Source: Antitrichia curtipendula
Taxonomy: Eukaryota; Streptophyta; Bryopsida; Hypnales; Leucodontaceae
Assembly: GCA_951230915.1 (NCBI GenBank)
Contig: OX579639.1
Span: 6,386,001-6,450,000, forward strand
Reading direction: 5' to 3'
Length of the DNA: 64,000 bases
Shown: piece after piece, positions 26,847 to 38,141 of the stretch
Numbering within the stretch: the first letter of the stretch is position 1
Layout of the letters: the number at the start of each line of letters is the position of its first letter
Program-made: the position numbers and the translations under genes
Notes under the pieces: generated by a model
Told to the model about the DNA's origin: nothing
The model's input: the letters and a program-made list of their open reading frames with translations, nothing else
The model's database searches: none

Positions 26847-28392
26847 GTAAGATAGATTATGAAAATTATTACTAACTTCCCATGGCCCACAACTACAACC
26901 CAATCACTTCAAACCACAATTTATTCTAATCAAGAACACAAAAGAATATTCAATTCAATAGAACAAAGTAAGAAGATTATTATATAGAGCTCAAATCTTA
27001 CTATCACACTATCCTCACCACGCAAGTCAATCTTATAAAGACTACCAATCCTTGAGATAAACTAAGATCTTCCTTCTAATTTTGATTCTGTTCAAAGCCA
27101 TCTATTCCAAAAAAAATCTTAGTTCCTTCTTTTTTAATCCCATAAAGACTAGTGAATAATTTAGATTTCTAAAATTATGAAGATGTGTTATAATATGAAA
27201 TTAAGAATAGTAATTTAATGAAGTCTTTCAAACAAAAGTTGAAAAATTATGATCTATAGATAATGTCTTATGGTTAAATCAACTACTATGGTAGCTAATA
27301 TTTCCTATAAAATTTGAAGTAAAAATTTGAAATTTCTTTCTAAAATTAATTGTTGATTGAAGATTTGTAATTTTTGAAGATTTTTTTCTTTATGTTCAAA
27401 ATGTCTATTTCTAAATTATGATGATTTTCTTTAGATTTTTTTGTATTTTACTTATTTATTCAAATCATTTTTAGAAGATTGTTTTTTGAGGTCAAATATA
27501 AATATGCCCCTTGAACTATAGATTATTTGCAAAAATAAGATATGAAATTCTAGACATCACAAATCTAAAAGAACTAAAACAAAAATTTACAAACATTTAG
27601 ATGATGGAAAATTATGATTTAGTGTGATTTTGCACATGCACTAGAGTAGTAGAAGGCAATGTAAATTTTTGCCTTGTAGAAAGATAGAAATGACAAGCAT
27701 TGCCAATTTTTCATGATTTTTCTTGTTGAATTCAATTTACTATGAGTTTTGGAAGCCTAAAGTTGGCTTAAATCCATACCCAATGTATAAACTCTTCCAA
27801 TTCCAATCATTCAAGCTCTATTTTCCCACTTACTACTTACTACTTTCTTACTTATTAAATTGGTAAATGTGTCATCACCTTATTAGTTCCAATTTTAAAA
27901 AGGAGAAGTCATATTCTAAGTTTTGGTTGGAAATTTGTTCTAGCGTTGGTTGAAAATAGCTACACTACACCTTACAAGTTGGGTATGGATGATTCTACCA
28001 TAATGCACTTATCATCATGTAGGAGTTGCGCCTAACTCCATTGCATTGTTTAGCACATATATCATCATTTGAGAATTGTCTAACTTCAATGCACTAATCT
28101 TTCATCTATTTAAAGGCAACCTTTGTCTCAACACTAATTGTAACCAAGTATAATCAGTGAACATTCTTTGGTGATTTAATGCATCCACTAATAAATTCAT
28201 CCATAAAGATTTTTTCAAGTCTCATGACAACAATGCATGAAGATCTTGTTAATATTACCTTCTATTATATTCTGCCCTTTGTTCTCTTCATTCTTAATTA
28301 AGGAAGGCACTTATTCACCTTGAAATGTCAATGATTTTTTTATGGTCTATTAGACAACTTATAAAGAGAATTTTTTTCTCAAATTTTTAAGT
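26847..28392. other. AT-rich spacer
   Basis: No exon, RNA gene or clear repeat boundary was seen on either strand. Confidence 0.55.
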
Positions 28393-28962
28393 TTTACCTC
28401 CTAAAGGCCCATTGGCCCTATGGGAGCCAAAATACAACTTTGGGTAGGCTCATACAGTCTCAATATTCATCACAATTTACTAAAATTTTGTGAAAATTTA
28501 GAAAAACACATAAGCTTCTTGAAAATATAATTTTTTATTTCAATCAGTGCCTGGAAATAAAAATTATTGTACAAAAAGTCAAAAATGGAGGTTGGCGGGT
28601 AGCCCCCAAAAAATCACAAAAAGTCAAAATATATTTTTTTAAATTTTATTCCAAACACATTATATTTTTGCCTACATGTAAAACTTTGAATTATTATATT
28701 TGGACTAGTGATGAAAAAATTATGGACGATCTTGTTTTTAGGGCAATTTAAGGATGTTCCTGGAAAAAAAACCTTTTTGTTCAACTTTGAATGCTAATAT
28801 CTTCCAATCTGTACAGTCAAACTTGATGAAATTTTTACCACATGATCCTATGGTTAGATTCTTTAGAAAATAATTTTTCTGCTTTCTTGGATGAATGCAA
28901 CAGAAATGGCAGTTTTGAGTGTTTTTTGACAGAAAAATGGCCTTGGGACTTTAGAGGGTTAA
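28393..28962. mobile_element. TTAA-flanked non-autonomous element, 570 bp
   Basis: The left border is TTTACCTCCTAAAGGCCC, a mutated TTAACCCCTAAAGG, and the right border is GACTTTAGAGGGTTAA with TTAA at 28959-28962. The interior shares wording with 61360-61575 (an AGTCAAAAATGGAG block, then TTTGGACTAGTGATGAAAAA) and with the element at 14653. No transposase frame is present. Confidence 0.55.
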
Positions 28963-31321
28963 TGTATATTATATTGGGTTACCTTTGGATTTTATTTTCT
29001 AAATAGAGATAGCTAAATTAAATGTTTTTTGTAAGGAAACTAGTACAAAGTGTAAAATATTTCCTAGTGTATAAAAAATGTACTCCATATTATTTAGAAA
29101 AATCATTAATGTTTCATCTTTAAATCTTTTATCTTCTTTTTGTTTTTTATGAAATTTTTTAAAAAATATTTAAAAAATACAAACTTCTAAAGATATAAAT
29201 TAAATAATTAATAAACTCTTGTGGGAAAATGGTTCAAATTGATGTTTCATAGAATTTTTTTTTTTAATTTGATATTATAGATCATTTTTAATGTTCACTA
29301 TGTCCACATCTTTATTTGATAAAATCATGATAGAGAAGATGAAGATATTGTATCAGGAGTAGTACATCTAGGTTTAAGTTTTGTGCCATACCTATGGATA
29401 CTTTGGGTTCAATTCAAACTCTCTTTATTTTATTGTTGTTGCACATTTTTGTTATATAAACTTATCAATTTCTGAAAATAATATAAACATTTTGGCGAGG
29501 TTTATCAAATATGTAAATATGTGGTATATATGTATAATTATAGTGATTTTGGCAATTGCTAAATTTATGATTTTTAAAAATTTTACAAAAATATTTTTCC
29601 TATTTCAAAAATTTAAGGATTCTATTTTTTTTAAGTGTTTGGAAACTTATCCAAAAAATTCAATTAATAGGAGAATTTAAATAAATAAAGATTCCTTTAC
29701 ATTATTTCCTAAGTGGCTCAAAAGCTAAACTTTGGCCTTGCAATGTTGCAAAATACCAATTAGAGCTTGCTTGTGCACTACTTTGGACTTGGGTAGAATG
29801 AGGGTATTAAAAGTATGCTAATTTGAAAATTTTAGAAAAATAAATTATGGATCAATGTGCAACATCTATAAGATCTTTAAGGACTTTATTTACATATTCA
29901 ATCACATAAAGAAAAACAATGCCTTTTATTCCCCAGAATCCTAAATGTATTATCAATTGAATACATTAGTGTCATTGTATTTACTTGTGGTCATCTATGT
30001 TCAACTTGCCTACTTAGAACCAAATTTAAAACATAGATGTACCAACTAGTGAGATATGTTATTTTATTCTTTATAAAAGGTGTGGATGTGACATGTACAT
30101 AATTGTGTTTATTCTTAACCAAACAATATGAGCAAAGATTTTTGAGATTATCATGATTTTTAAATGGAGACAAATGTAGGCCCACATTATTTCTATTAGA
30201 CAAATACATATCGGAGGTTGTGTAAGTTTATAAGGGGATGGTGTCCTAATGTGGATTGTCTACTAGTTTAAATGGGCATCATTTTATATTAAAGTGTATG
30301 TTGAGTTACGAAGTCTTGTTAATTGTAGGTTGATAACCAATTGGTTTAGAGTTGATGTTAGGATGAGGGTAGATCAGGTAAGGGTTAGCTGGCGACTAGC
30401 CTCCTAGGATTGTGGTTGGCTATTTAGAAGAAAAAATTGGTCCCTTGTCTGTTGGTCCTTAGTGGTTTATGTGGGCCGGATGCACTTGGGGTGCTAAACT
30501 TTACCTTTGTTGGTGTTTTATTATTAAAGGAAGCATTGATATAAAGAGTTTTGAATTTATGTTTGAATGAAGTATCAAATCAAGGCAATATTTTGGATTT
30601 GTTTTTTTGAAAAGTTGATCTATCATGATACCAATTTTCAAATTTATGTACCTTATGGACATGGAGTTATGCGATGTCAAAGTGTCGGGAAGTGTTAGGA
30701 AGGCAAGACAGTCAAGAAAGGTGTATTTGGAAACTCTAACTTATTGAATTTTTGTGATATGGCTATGGAACTATGAGGATATTGTTATTAAATTATCTTC
30801 TACCTTGTATCAAAAAACTAGCTACAATGGACTTGGGACCTATTAGTTATGCATAAAATGCAACTCAAGTGTAGAGGCTATGACTAGGCAAAAAATCAGT
30901 AGGAGTGAAATGTCCACCAATATTGGACAATATCGGTGGTTAAAATAAAAATTGATATTTGAATATTTGATAAGTTTGTTTAGATTATGGCAAAGTTTAA
31001 AAAATAAATAAAGATATTGTCCATGAATTATATTAAGTCAAAAATGGATATATTAAATTTTAAATTATTGTCAAAATTATAGGATTGAAGTTTGATAAAA
31101 TAGAATTTAGAAATAGTCTTAGGATTATTTATGGGATTGAAGGTATAAAAGAAATTATATGCAAAGCATTTCCATAGCAAAATCCATGTGCTATTTCAAA
31201 CCTATTTGCACAACTTTGTAACAACGGCACAATTATGCAAGAATGCAAACTTCAAATTTTATACACTTCCCTAAATTAGCTTGGAACACATCTTTTGTAT
31301 ATGTCAAAGGAATAAGTTTTG
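28963..31321. other. AT-rich spacer
   Basis: No gene recognised. Open stretches near 29381-29680 and 29991-30209 have only the composition expected of AT-rich DNA and no domain. Confidence 0.55.
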
Positions 31322-31323
31322 TA

Positions 31324-32613
31324 TAGTCGCACACAGAAAGTCCTCGCACCTCCACCAATTTGTACTAAATAGGAAAATTCAGAGAGATGGCAGCTGAAGA
31401 GATGTAGTTTGAATGAGTGCAAAGAGTTGAATGCAAAGGTTTACACCCTTTGCAAACACACAAATTGGAGTTACAAGAAAATTGCTCAAGAATTAGAGTT
31501 GTCAAAGCCTTGAGTTAGAGACGTGGTGAAAAGAGGTAATGAGCGTAGTGATTATGTGAAGGACGATTTGCGCTCAAGGCGTCCTACAAGATTCACAAAA
31601 GAGAAGAGAAAGAGAGTTGTAGATGTAGTGGATGAGAATCCAAGGCTCTCTCTTTGAGATATCACCAACAAAGCTAATGTTGGGATTAGTGAAACGAGTG
31701 TTAGAATAATCCTTGATGAATCCGGATTCCTTCTTAAGAAAGAAACTATTTTGGAGACTTGGACAGAAGTAGAAGTGCTTAGATTTTGCTTAAAGGTGAC
31801 GACAATGGAATTTGCAATAGTGGGGACAAGTTGCATTCATTGATAAAGCAACTATTATGTACGACCCCTTTGAGACTAGAAGAAAGATGCGTATGAGACG
31901 TGGTGAGGAGTTGTGCAAGAAGAATTTATTGCCAAGCTTTAAGTCATGGAAAAACAATGTTGGGATTTTGCATGCATTGCTAAAGGGAGCCAAACGTGAT
32001 TGATTTTGGTAAGAAGAAGGATAGAGAGTGAGCACACAAGTTCTTATGACAGATTGGGTCTTAATGCTTCACAATTTACACAGAAAATTCACAAACCTCA
32101 TGTGATTCCCTTCATTCAAGGTTTGTGTGAAATCCTAGTCATGTCTATCTTGCAGCAGATGGAGCAATGTGGCATGGAGGTCTTGAGAACCAAAAACTTT
32201 GAGATGAATGCAGTTATGACAACTTCCTTGGCCACCCAATTTGCTAAATCGCAATCTAATTGAGAATTTGTGGAATCATTTGAAACCGAAACTCAAAAAG
32301 TATTTTTCTCCTAGGAGGAACAACAACCCTATAGTGCTACATAGTTGTTTGAGGCCGCACAGAAAGTATGGGAGCACATTGATCAACATACTATAGATAA
32401 GTAGATAGATCCAAGGATAGATCAAATGCCTTGTAGAATTCAAGTTATAATTGATGCCGATAGAGGTCATATGAAGTGGTGAATGAAGCTTTGGGTTTGT
32501 TTTGTCATATATGTGTATATAAAAGAGTTTTGCGTTTCATTCCAAATTTTGATAGATACAATAGTTAGAATTTCCTCTCAGCACACGGTGTAAAAACTTT
32601 CTGCGTGTGACTA
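31324..32613 (+). mobile_element. Dead Tc1/mariner-type transposon with intact TIRs
   Basis: TATAGTCGCACACAGAAAGT at 31322-31341 is matched in inverted orientation by 32596-32615 (18 of 20), and similarity extends about nine bases inwards as transitions. Taking TA as the target duplication leaves an element of 1290 bp, the usual mariner size. Inside is a plus-strand transposase relic: helix-turn-helix-like KIAQELELSK near 31480, the first catalytic block FIDKATIMYD at about 31834 (Asp at 31840), DGAMWH near 32158, and WPPNLLNRNLIENLW near 32229. The last block corresponds to the usual WPPNSPDLNPIENLW and has lost its Asp. Several stops and frameshifts break the frame, so it cannot encode transposase. 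The third-block signature supports Tc1/mariner; the exact lineage needs an alignment. Confidence 0.88.
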
Positions 32614-32615
32614 TA

Positions 32616-33389
32616 CATTACTTATTCTCTATTTCAAATTGAGTTTTTTTCCCTCATTAGGCAATCTTATATTGTATAAAATCCTCAAAATCAACATAAT
32701 AGAAAAAAATGTGACAATTTAATGCATTGTAAAGACAAGGAAGCTCAAAATAGGATTGTTGCATACAAAGTAAAGGATTAGATTTTGGCAATGAAGCATT
32801 TGTGTGCTCCACCAAGCTTATAAAGTTTCAATCAAATATGTGAAGGATGTGTGGGATCCATTAAACACTACTAGGTCAGGTTCTTTAACAAAAAAAACCT
32901 CATTATAGGATATAATACACTTATAATAGTGTCCAATACTTGTAATAGTGCTAGGCACTATAATTTTGTGTAGACCAACGTGCTTAATGTAGTAAGACTT
33001 CCTACCTGAGGCCCTTATGGTGGGACATTCCACTATAAACAAGATTACATGTATTTTTGGATTATAAAGTTTGTAGCTTAACTTTAGTGATTGTGAGGGA
33101 GGAAATGAGATAGGCTAAATCTTCAAAGTTTACTAGATTTATTTACAAACCAATTGATCATTTGGTAGTGCAAATTTCCAATGGTGTATTAGCTTTAGGA
33201 AACTTGACCTCCTTACAACTTTTGTATATTTTGGGTTGCAGTAAGTTGCAAAAGCACATGATATGCACAAGCTTTCAAGGTTGGTGTATAATTCATTGCA
33301 AACACCTGAATTTGCCACTAATTGCAACCTGAGCATGGTTACTAGTACTAAATGACATGATTTTTTTAAACCTGCTTATTACAAGTAGA
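32616..33389. other. AT-rich spacer
   Basis: No gene or element boundary was recognised between the mariner relic and the dispersed repeat that follows. Confidence 0.5.
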
Positions 33390-33925
33390 ATGATTGGTCT
33401 GGTCTGTTGCCATTAGCAAAAAAATCAGATTTTTTTTATATAAAGATAGATGTGAGAAATGAAGGAAGCAAGTGAAATTTTATTTTTTGGACAAAGTATG
33501 AGTTTTTTATGAATTTTTGAAGTGTGATGCCTAATTAATTCAAAACAATCTCTAGACTACCCCAAATCAGCAAAAAAAAATTTCATATTGATCATCTTAC
33601 CACCTAAAGCAGTCACCAAATTTTCTAATATGGCCACAAGATTTCCTAACATGGCCATGACATTGAAGGAATTGAAGGAATAAAAAAATAATTTTTTATG
33701 ACAAGTTTGTACTAAGAAGGTGTAAGTGTCCTATGACAGCCACTAATAACTCCATTGCCATCACTCAAGGCATTGATTTTGACCACTAAACAACCTATTG
33801 AAGTCCTAATCTCATTTATTAGCAAAAATTAACATGGGTTGATGTAAGATTGTAATGGGTGGTTTTCTAGGTGCTTGCATTGGGCGGTTTGCTTGTCATG
33901 GGCTGACTTACCTTACTTGAACACT
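33390..33925. repeat. Dispersed repeat, copy A of two in the window
   Basis: This stretch is recognisably the same sequence as 55720-56205. Shared phrases in the same order include a 'GAAATTTTATTTTTTGGACAAA' type block, a 'CCACTAATAACTCCAT / CATCACT' block, 'TTATTAGCAAAAATT' and 'TGGGTTGATG(T/C)AAGA'. No coding sequence and no TIR were found, so the type of element is unknown. Confidence 0.65.
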
Positions 33926-36003
33926 TTATGAATAAGTTGTGAATTTTCAAAGTACTAAACATTGGGGTACCATAAATTAACACTAGATCATAGTGCTCAG
34001 AACTAATGTCTTCATTCTAGGCTAGAACCTAGAACCTAAAGAGCTTACTTTGAATTTTGGAAAACTTGAATAGGCTCTATTGACATCATAATTTGGAAAT
34101 TTTGCATTAAATTTGTAGGATGTGTGTAAATTATCCTAATCTACATGTGAAGCTTTGTTTCACGTCATCTTGACAAATATTGCAAAAGTTATAAAGATTT
34201 TTTCAATTTCAGTGTCAAACTATAGGGAGCTAAAAATATATTTATTTTTCTAAGAATGTTTAACGTGCTCAAATAACCATTTTTTGGTCGCTGGTCGACT
34301 TTGGGCAAATATTTTTTTTTTTTTAATTTTTTTTTTTTTCCTAAATATTAGATTGTCTTTCAATATGTATATTCAAAACTAAGATTGCTAAGTCAAACAA
34401 AAATTATAAGAGAAACAACACAAAGTGTTTAGGATTGGCTAGTATTCAAAAACTTACTATTTAAAAAAAGTATTGGTGTTCTCATTTCTAGATCTTTTGC
34501 ATTTTTTTACAAATCAATAGAAATTGCAATTTTGAACAATAAAAAAAAATTCAAATCCTAAAGGTAGAAATTATATTTTTGGTGAATTTTTGAAGTTATA
34601 TCTTCAAAATCATTTGAAGAAAATCTAAAAATAATTGTATAATTTTAACTGTACAGATACTTTCTACTTTTCATGCTTCTCATTATCTTCTTTAATACAA
34701 ACTTCAAAAAAATTATAAAATTAATATTTTATAACATATTTATGTTTTATCTGAATCCCTTGGGCTTCTAGGGGTTAAAGATAAATCTTCACATAGAAGA
34801 AGAGCTAGGCAATCCTGTTTTTTTTAGTTTAGGCACATTGAATTTGCATTGGATGGGAATTTTCTCTCTAAATATTTGTGAAGATGCCCTTAAACAAGTT
34901 AACTAAGGGATTTTGCAATTGGATTTGTTAAATAATAAATATGGATGAAGATTTTAGCCTTGCTTTGGGTATGAGTTTTTGAATCAATTTTGGGGGTTAA
35001 GGAATAAAAAACTATAATTTTAATAAGTATAGGTATTTTTTTGGTTTACCTTCATTAAAGAAGATGGTAGAAAATGAAGAACAAAAGCATTTATCAAACA
35101 CATGGTACTCAAATTTGCTACAGATTTTTATAGAGATGCTCTTACAATTATGCAATGTGGTGTATTTATTGAGTGTCATACTAATAACAAGCTTATCTTA
35201 GTACCAATTTTTCAGGGGAAACAAGACGTGTGGGCCTTAAAGAATCACCTAAAAAATCATATATTGAAGAAAGTTGGATTTATTATAAAGACTAAATATT
35301 TGTATTCATAGAATTTACTTCTAAAATATTAAATATAATTATGTGGGTGTAACAATGTAGACTATCTTTAGACTATTTGAAATTAATGCTTAATGACTAG
35401 AAGCAAGTGGAATCTTGCAATGTGTTCTTGTAGGTAGCTAGAGGTTAAAATATTGGTTGTTTCTAGTGTAGGTTTGGTTGTAGAATCCTTCATTTCATAA
35501 ATTAAAATTTGTACATGTTTGAAGGGTAGATCCTTCCAATCATCATCATGTAAGTTGAACGTTATTTTGAATTGGTTAGCTTGAAATGATGATAGTTTGG
35601 TAGAAAGTATTGGCCTTATCCTTTTTTGTGATTATGTCTACCTTAACATGTTTTTTATTGCACTACAATCAATGTCATAGATATCAAATAGTAGGGGCAA
35701 TTCTATATTTAATTATTTATTAACAAATGATTCTATATTTATTAGCAAATATTCTTTTGTTCTCCACCCACTCTAATACAAATCGTTGAATTTCTTTAGG
35801 ATTTTGAAAACCTAGAGGATCTTCAAAATCTTTACATCTAATAAAGTCTAACAAAATAGAAGGACAATGAGTCATTTTATGCTAGTAAGATACAAGTGTT
35901 GATATCTCATCCTCAAAAAATTGTGTGGATAGGAAAGGTCTTGCACACTAGTTTGACCCACTACAAGAGAATGGGGTGTTTTAAGTAGTGTCCTAGACAT
36001 CAC
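33926..36003. other. AT-rich spacer
   Basis: No gene found. GGGCTTCTAGGGGTTAA ending at 34778 looks like a right end of the TTAA-flanked family, without an obvious left partner. Long T runs occur at 34311-34340. Confidence 0.5.
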
Positions 36004-36043
36004 GTCTTTTAAGTAATGTCTTTTAAGTAAGGTTTTAAGTAAA
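36004..36043. repeat. 14-bp tandem repeat
   Basis: GTCTTTTAAGTAAT at 36004 is repeated at 36018 with one change and again in a shortened form at 36032; a diverged copy may precede it at 35977. Confidence 0.8.
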
Positions 36044-36129
36044 ATTTTACTAAAAAGATTGTCTTTGACTGTCATTTTTAGTAAAACCGCCCCTATTTTT
36101 AGGTGAAGAATGGAGATGGGGTGATCCTT

Positions 36130-36463
36130 AAATGGACCAGTTTAGCAATTGAATGCATGGAGGAAAAAATTGTTTTTCTATTGCAAGAGCCAATCATTGT
36201 CTTTGATTTCTGCACATCTCTTTACAAGTTGCAAGTGGACAGATTTTGAAAGACCTATGGTCACAAATAGGTGCCTATGCCCTGAATCTTTGAAAATTCA
36301 TAAGTAATTCAAAAATGCTTGGAAAAATACAAAACCACTTATGTTAGGTACCACATCTATTTTCCTTTCTCTGAAAAATGATCTAAAAATATTTTCGTCC
36401 ATGAAAGCCTGTGAAAAAGGCGGACCAGCCCTTAAATGGTCGCTTTAAGAGCATACTACCTTA
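36130..36463. mobile_element. Truncated TAAGGTAG-family element
   Basis: The right end GCTTTAAGAGCATACTACCTTA is the same terminus as at 1010-1032, and the preceding 300 bp parallel 720-1032 (shared blocks: 'AAATAGGTGC', 'TTGAAAATTCATAA.TAATTCAA', 'TGCTTGGAAAA', 'GTTAGGTACC.CATC'). No inverted left end was found, so the copy is probably 5'-truncated. Confidence 0.55.
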
Positions 36464-37187
36464 CATATCACCTGCTGCACCAAACTTGACCACCTAAGTC
36501 ACGCGAACCAAGAATTCACACGCACAAGCAGTAATACTTCTAATTTTATAGTCCAGCTACGACAACTGAATTTATGTGCATTCCTGGATTCCATTGTTCA
36601 TACAACATCCAATGAAGGTGAATATTCCACGACAAATTTCTTGAAAACATTGTCTGAAGTTTCTTATTCCAACTTAGCCAATGCCCTAGTACTTATTCCC
36701 GTCAGTCTTCAATTTCTATCCCTGAAGAATCCAAAACTTTACTGAACGGACTCTCAGAATTGCGTTTTTTAAGTAGCAATTTCCATTTCTAGTTTCAGTA
36801 GTCGATAGACTTCCTATTATTTTAGAAATAGATATTATCGTTTTACTCTTTTATGAGCAAAACTGGAAGAATAGATATTACACATTATCCAAATAATACA
36901 ATTTTAATGCATTGGGAACCCTCTTAAAAATGGGGACAAGAGTTACAAAATTTTGCTAATCCAATAATAATAGAAAACACAATAATCCACATCCACGAGA
37001 ATGACTTCCAATTCTGCGGAGCTCCGGGCACCGTGTTGTCCCAAAATTGTGGAATGAACGAAGCTGTAGTGTAGTTCGTGCAAGGTCACAATTAGGGTTC
37101 ATGTATCTCCTTGATTTTGTGGTCAAATATCCTTTGTGGTTGCGAGAGTTTAAGAGAGAGAAATCCTCGTGGAAAGCAGAAATCGTC

Positions 37188-37363
37188 ATGAATCTGTTGA
37201 CGCAGGTGAAGAACAGTCACGCAGAAGTTTACAAGAGAGAGCAAGCAATCGGCATCACCGAAGAAGGCTCCTGGCATGCCAAGTAATGGGATTTGGCGTT
37301 TGTCTATGTCGGGGAACTCCCTTTTGATCTCAGCGAGGGTGATGTGCTGGCCGTGTTCGCTCA
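37188..37363 (+). pseudogene. Relic first exon of an RBMX2/Snu17-type splicing factor
   Basis: RBMX2 (Ist3/Snu17) proteins belong to the RES complex of activated spliceosomes. This exon encodes the family's typical start (MNLLTQVKNSHAEVYKREQ, then IGITEEGSWHAK) followed by a stop codon where relatives have Tyr (HAKY), then in the same frame VYVGELPFDLSEGDVLAVFAQ-like sequence, the beginning of the RRM. It ends at 37363 with a normal donor (TCA|GTGAGTG). I could not find the later RRM exons downstream; instead the sequence moves into the leader repeats of the next locus. The relic is therefore a one-exon fragment, disabled by at least one nonsense change. About 140 bp of GC-richer leader-like DNA survive upstream. 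Confidence 0.8.
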
Positions 37364-37416
37364 GTGAGTGCCTGTTCTCCCAATTGCCCTAATCCTGCTC
37401 CTTTCACTCGCTTTTG

Positions 37417-38141
37417 AATAAACCAAGGGGGTGAAAACCTTAGGATATGTGAGTTCTAGCGGAAGAGCGAGCTTTAATCAACCAGAATCTTGTCACGGTG
37501 TATATGATTCCAGGCACCGGAGGTCGTTTTGTCATTTCGGATATATGTGGTTGATGGAATCCGGCATAGAACAAGCCGTAAACCACAGTAAGCATGATGT
37601 TAAAGAACACATTTCCATTCTCGCTATGTTCTGGAAACAACCAATTTTTTTTTTTGGCATTCTGTTGTGAAAATCGGAAGAGCAAGCTATAACCAACCAG
37701 AATCAGAATCCCATCCTATCCGAGAGTAAGGATAGAGACCTATATGTGCCATGTGACTATTTGGGTCATTTATAGCCACTATATACTTGCATAATACATA
37801 TGAAAATTTGAAGCGGACTTTACTGACACAAATGGGATGACTTCTGACTTGTGGCACAAATTAGGGTCTCTTACCTGATATGATAGTCACCGAAGATGGT
37901 TTTGCATTTTGGATGTATGTGGTTTATGGATTCTGGTATTGAATATGCCACAAATCACTGTGAGTATGACGTACAATGCACATTTCCAGTAATATTTCAT
38001 GTTTTGGACTCATGAACACCCCGTTTGTTGTAGGTGAATGGTTGCTTCTGCATCCGCATTTGAATTAACCGAGAGCTGTAAACCCTTAGGGTTCATTCAT
38101 TCTAGCTGTGAGAATCGGACGAGTGCGCTAAATCAACCAAA
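37417..38141 (+). repeat. Repeated leader/promoter segments before the amine oxidase gene
   Basis: A 'head' motif ending in a (T/C)(A/C)ACCAACCAGAAT-like sequence occurs near 37447-37490, 37667-37706 and 38098-38142; the last runs directly into the amine oxidase start codon (ATCAACCAAAATGG). Between heads lies a 'body' found twice, near 37500-37635 and 37880-38015, with matching words such as GGATATATGTGGTTGATGGA / GGATGTATGTGGTTTATGGA and ACACATTTCC / GCACATTTCC. The order is head-body-head-body-head, as expected from tandem duplication of a promoter-leader unit followed by divergence. Confidence 0.65.

Noticed and set aside
29381..29680. Hydrophobic 99-codon open frame resembling a membrane protein
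   Set aside because: T-rich DNA gives Phe/Ile/Leu-rich translations by composition alone; no relatives recognised.
35102..35311. 69-codon plus-strand open frame
   Set aside because: Short, without domain or splice context.
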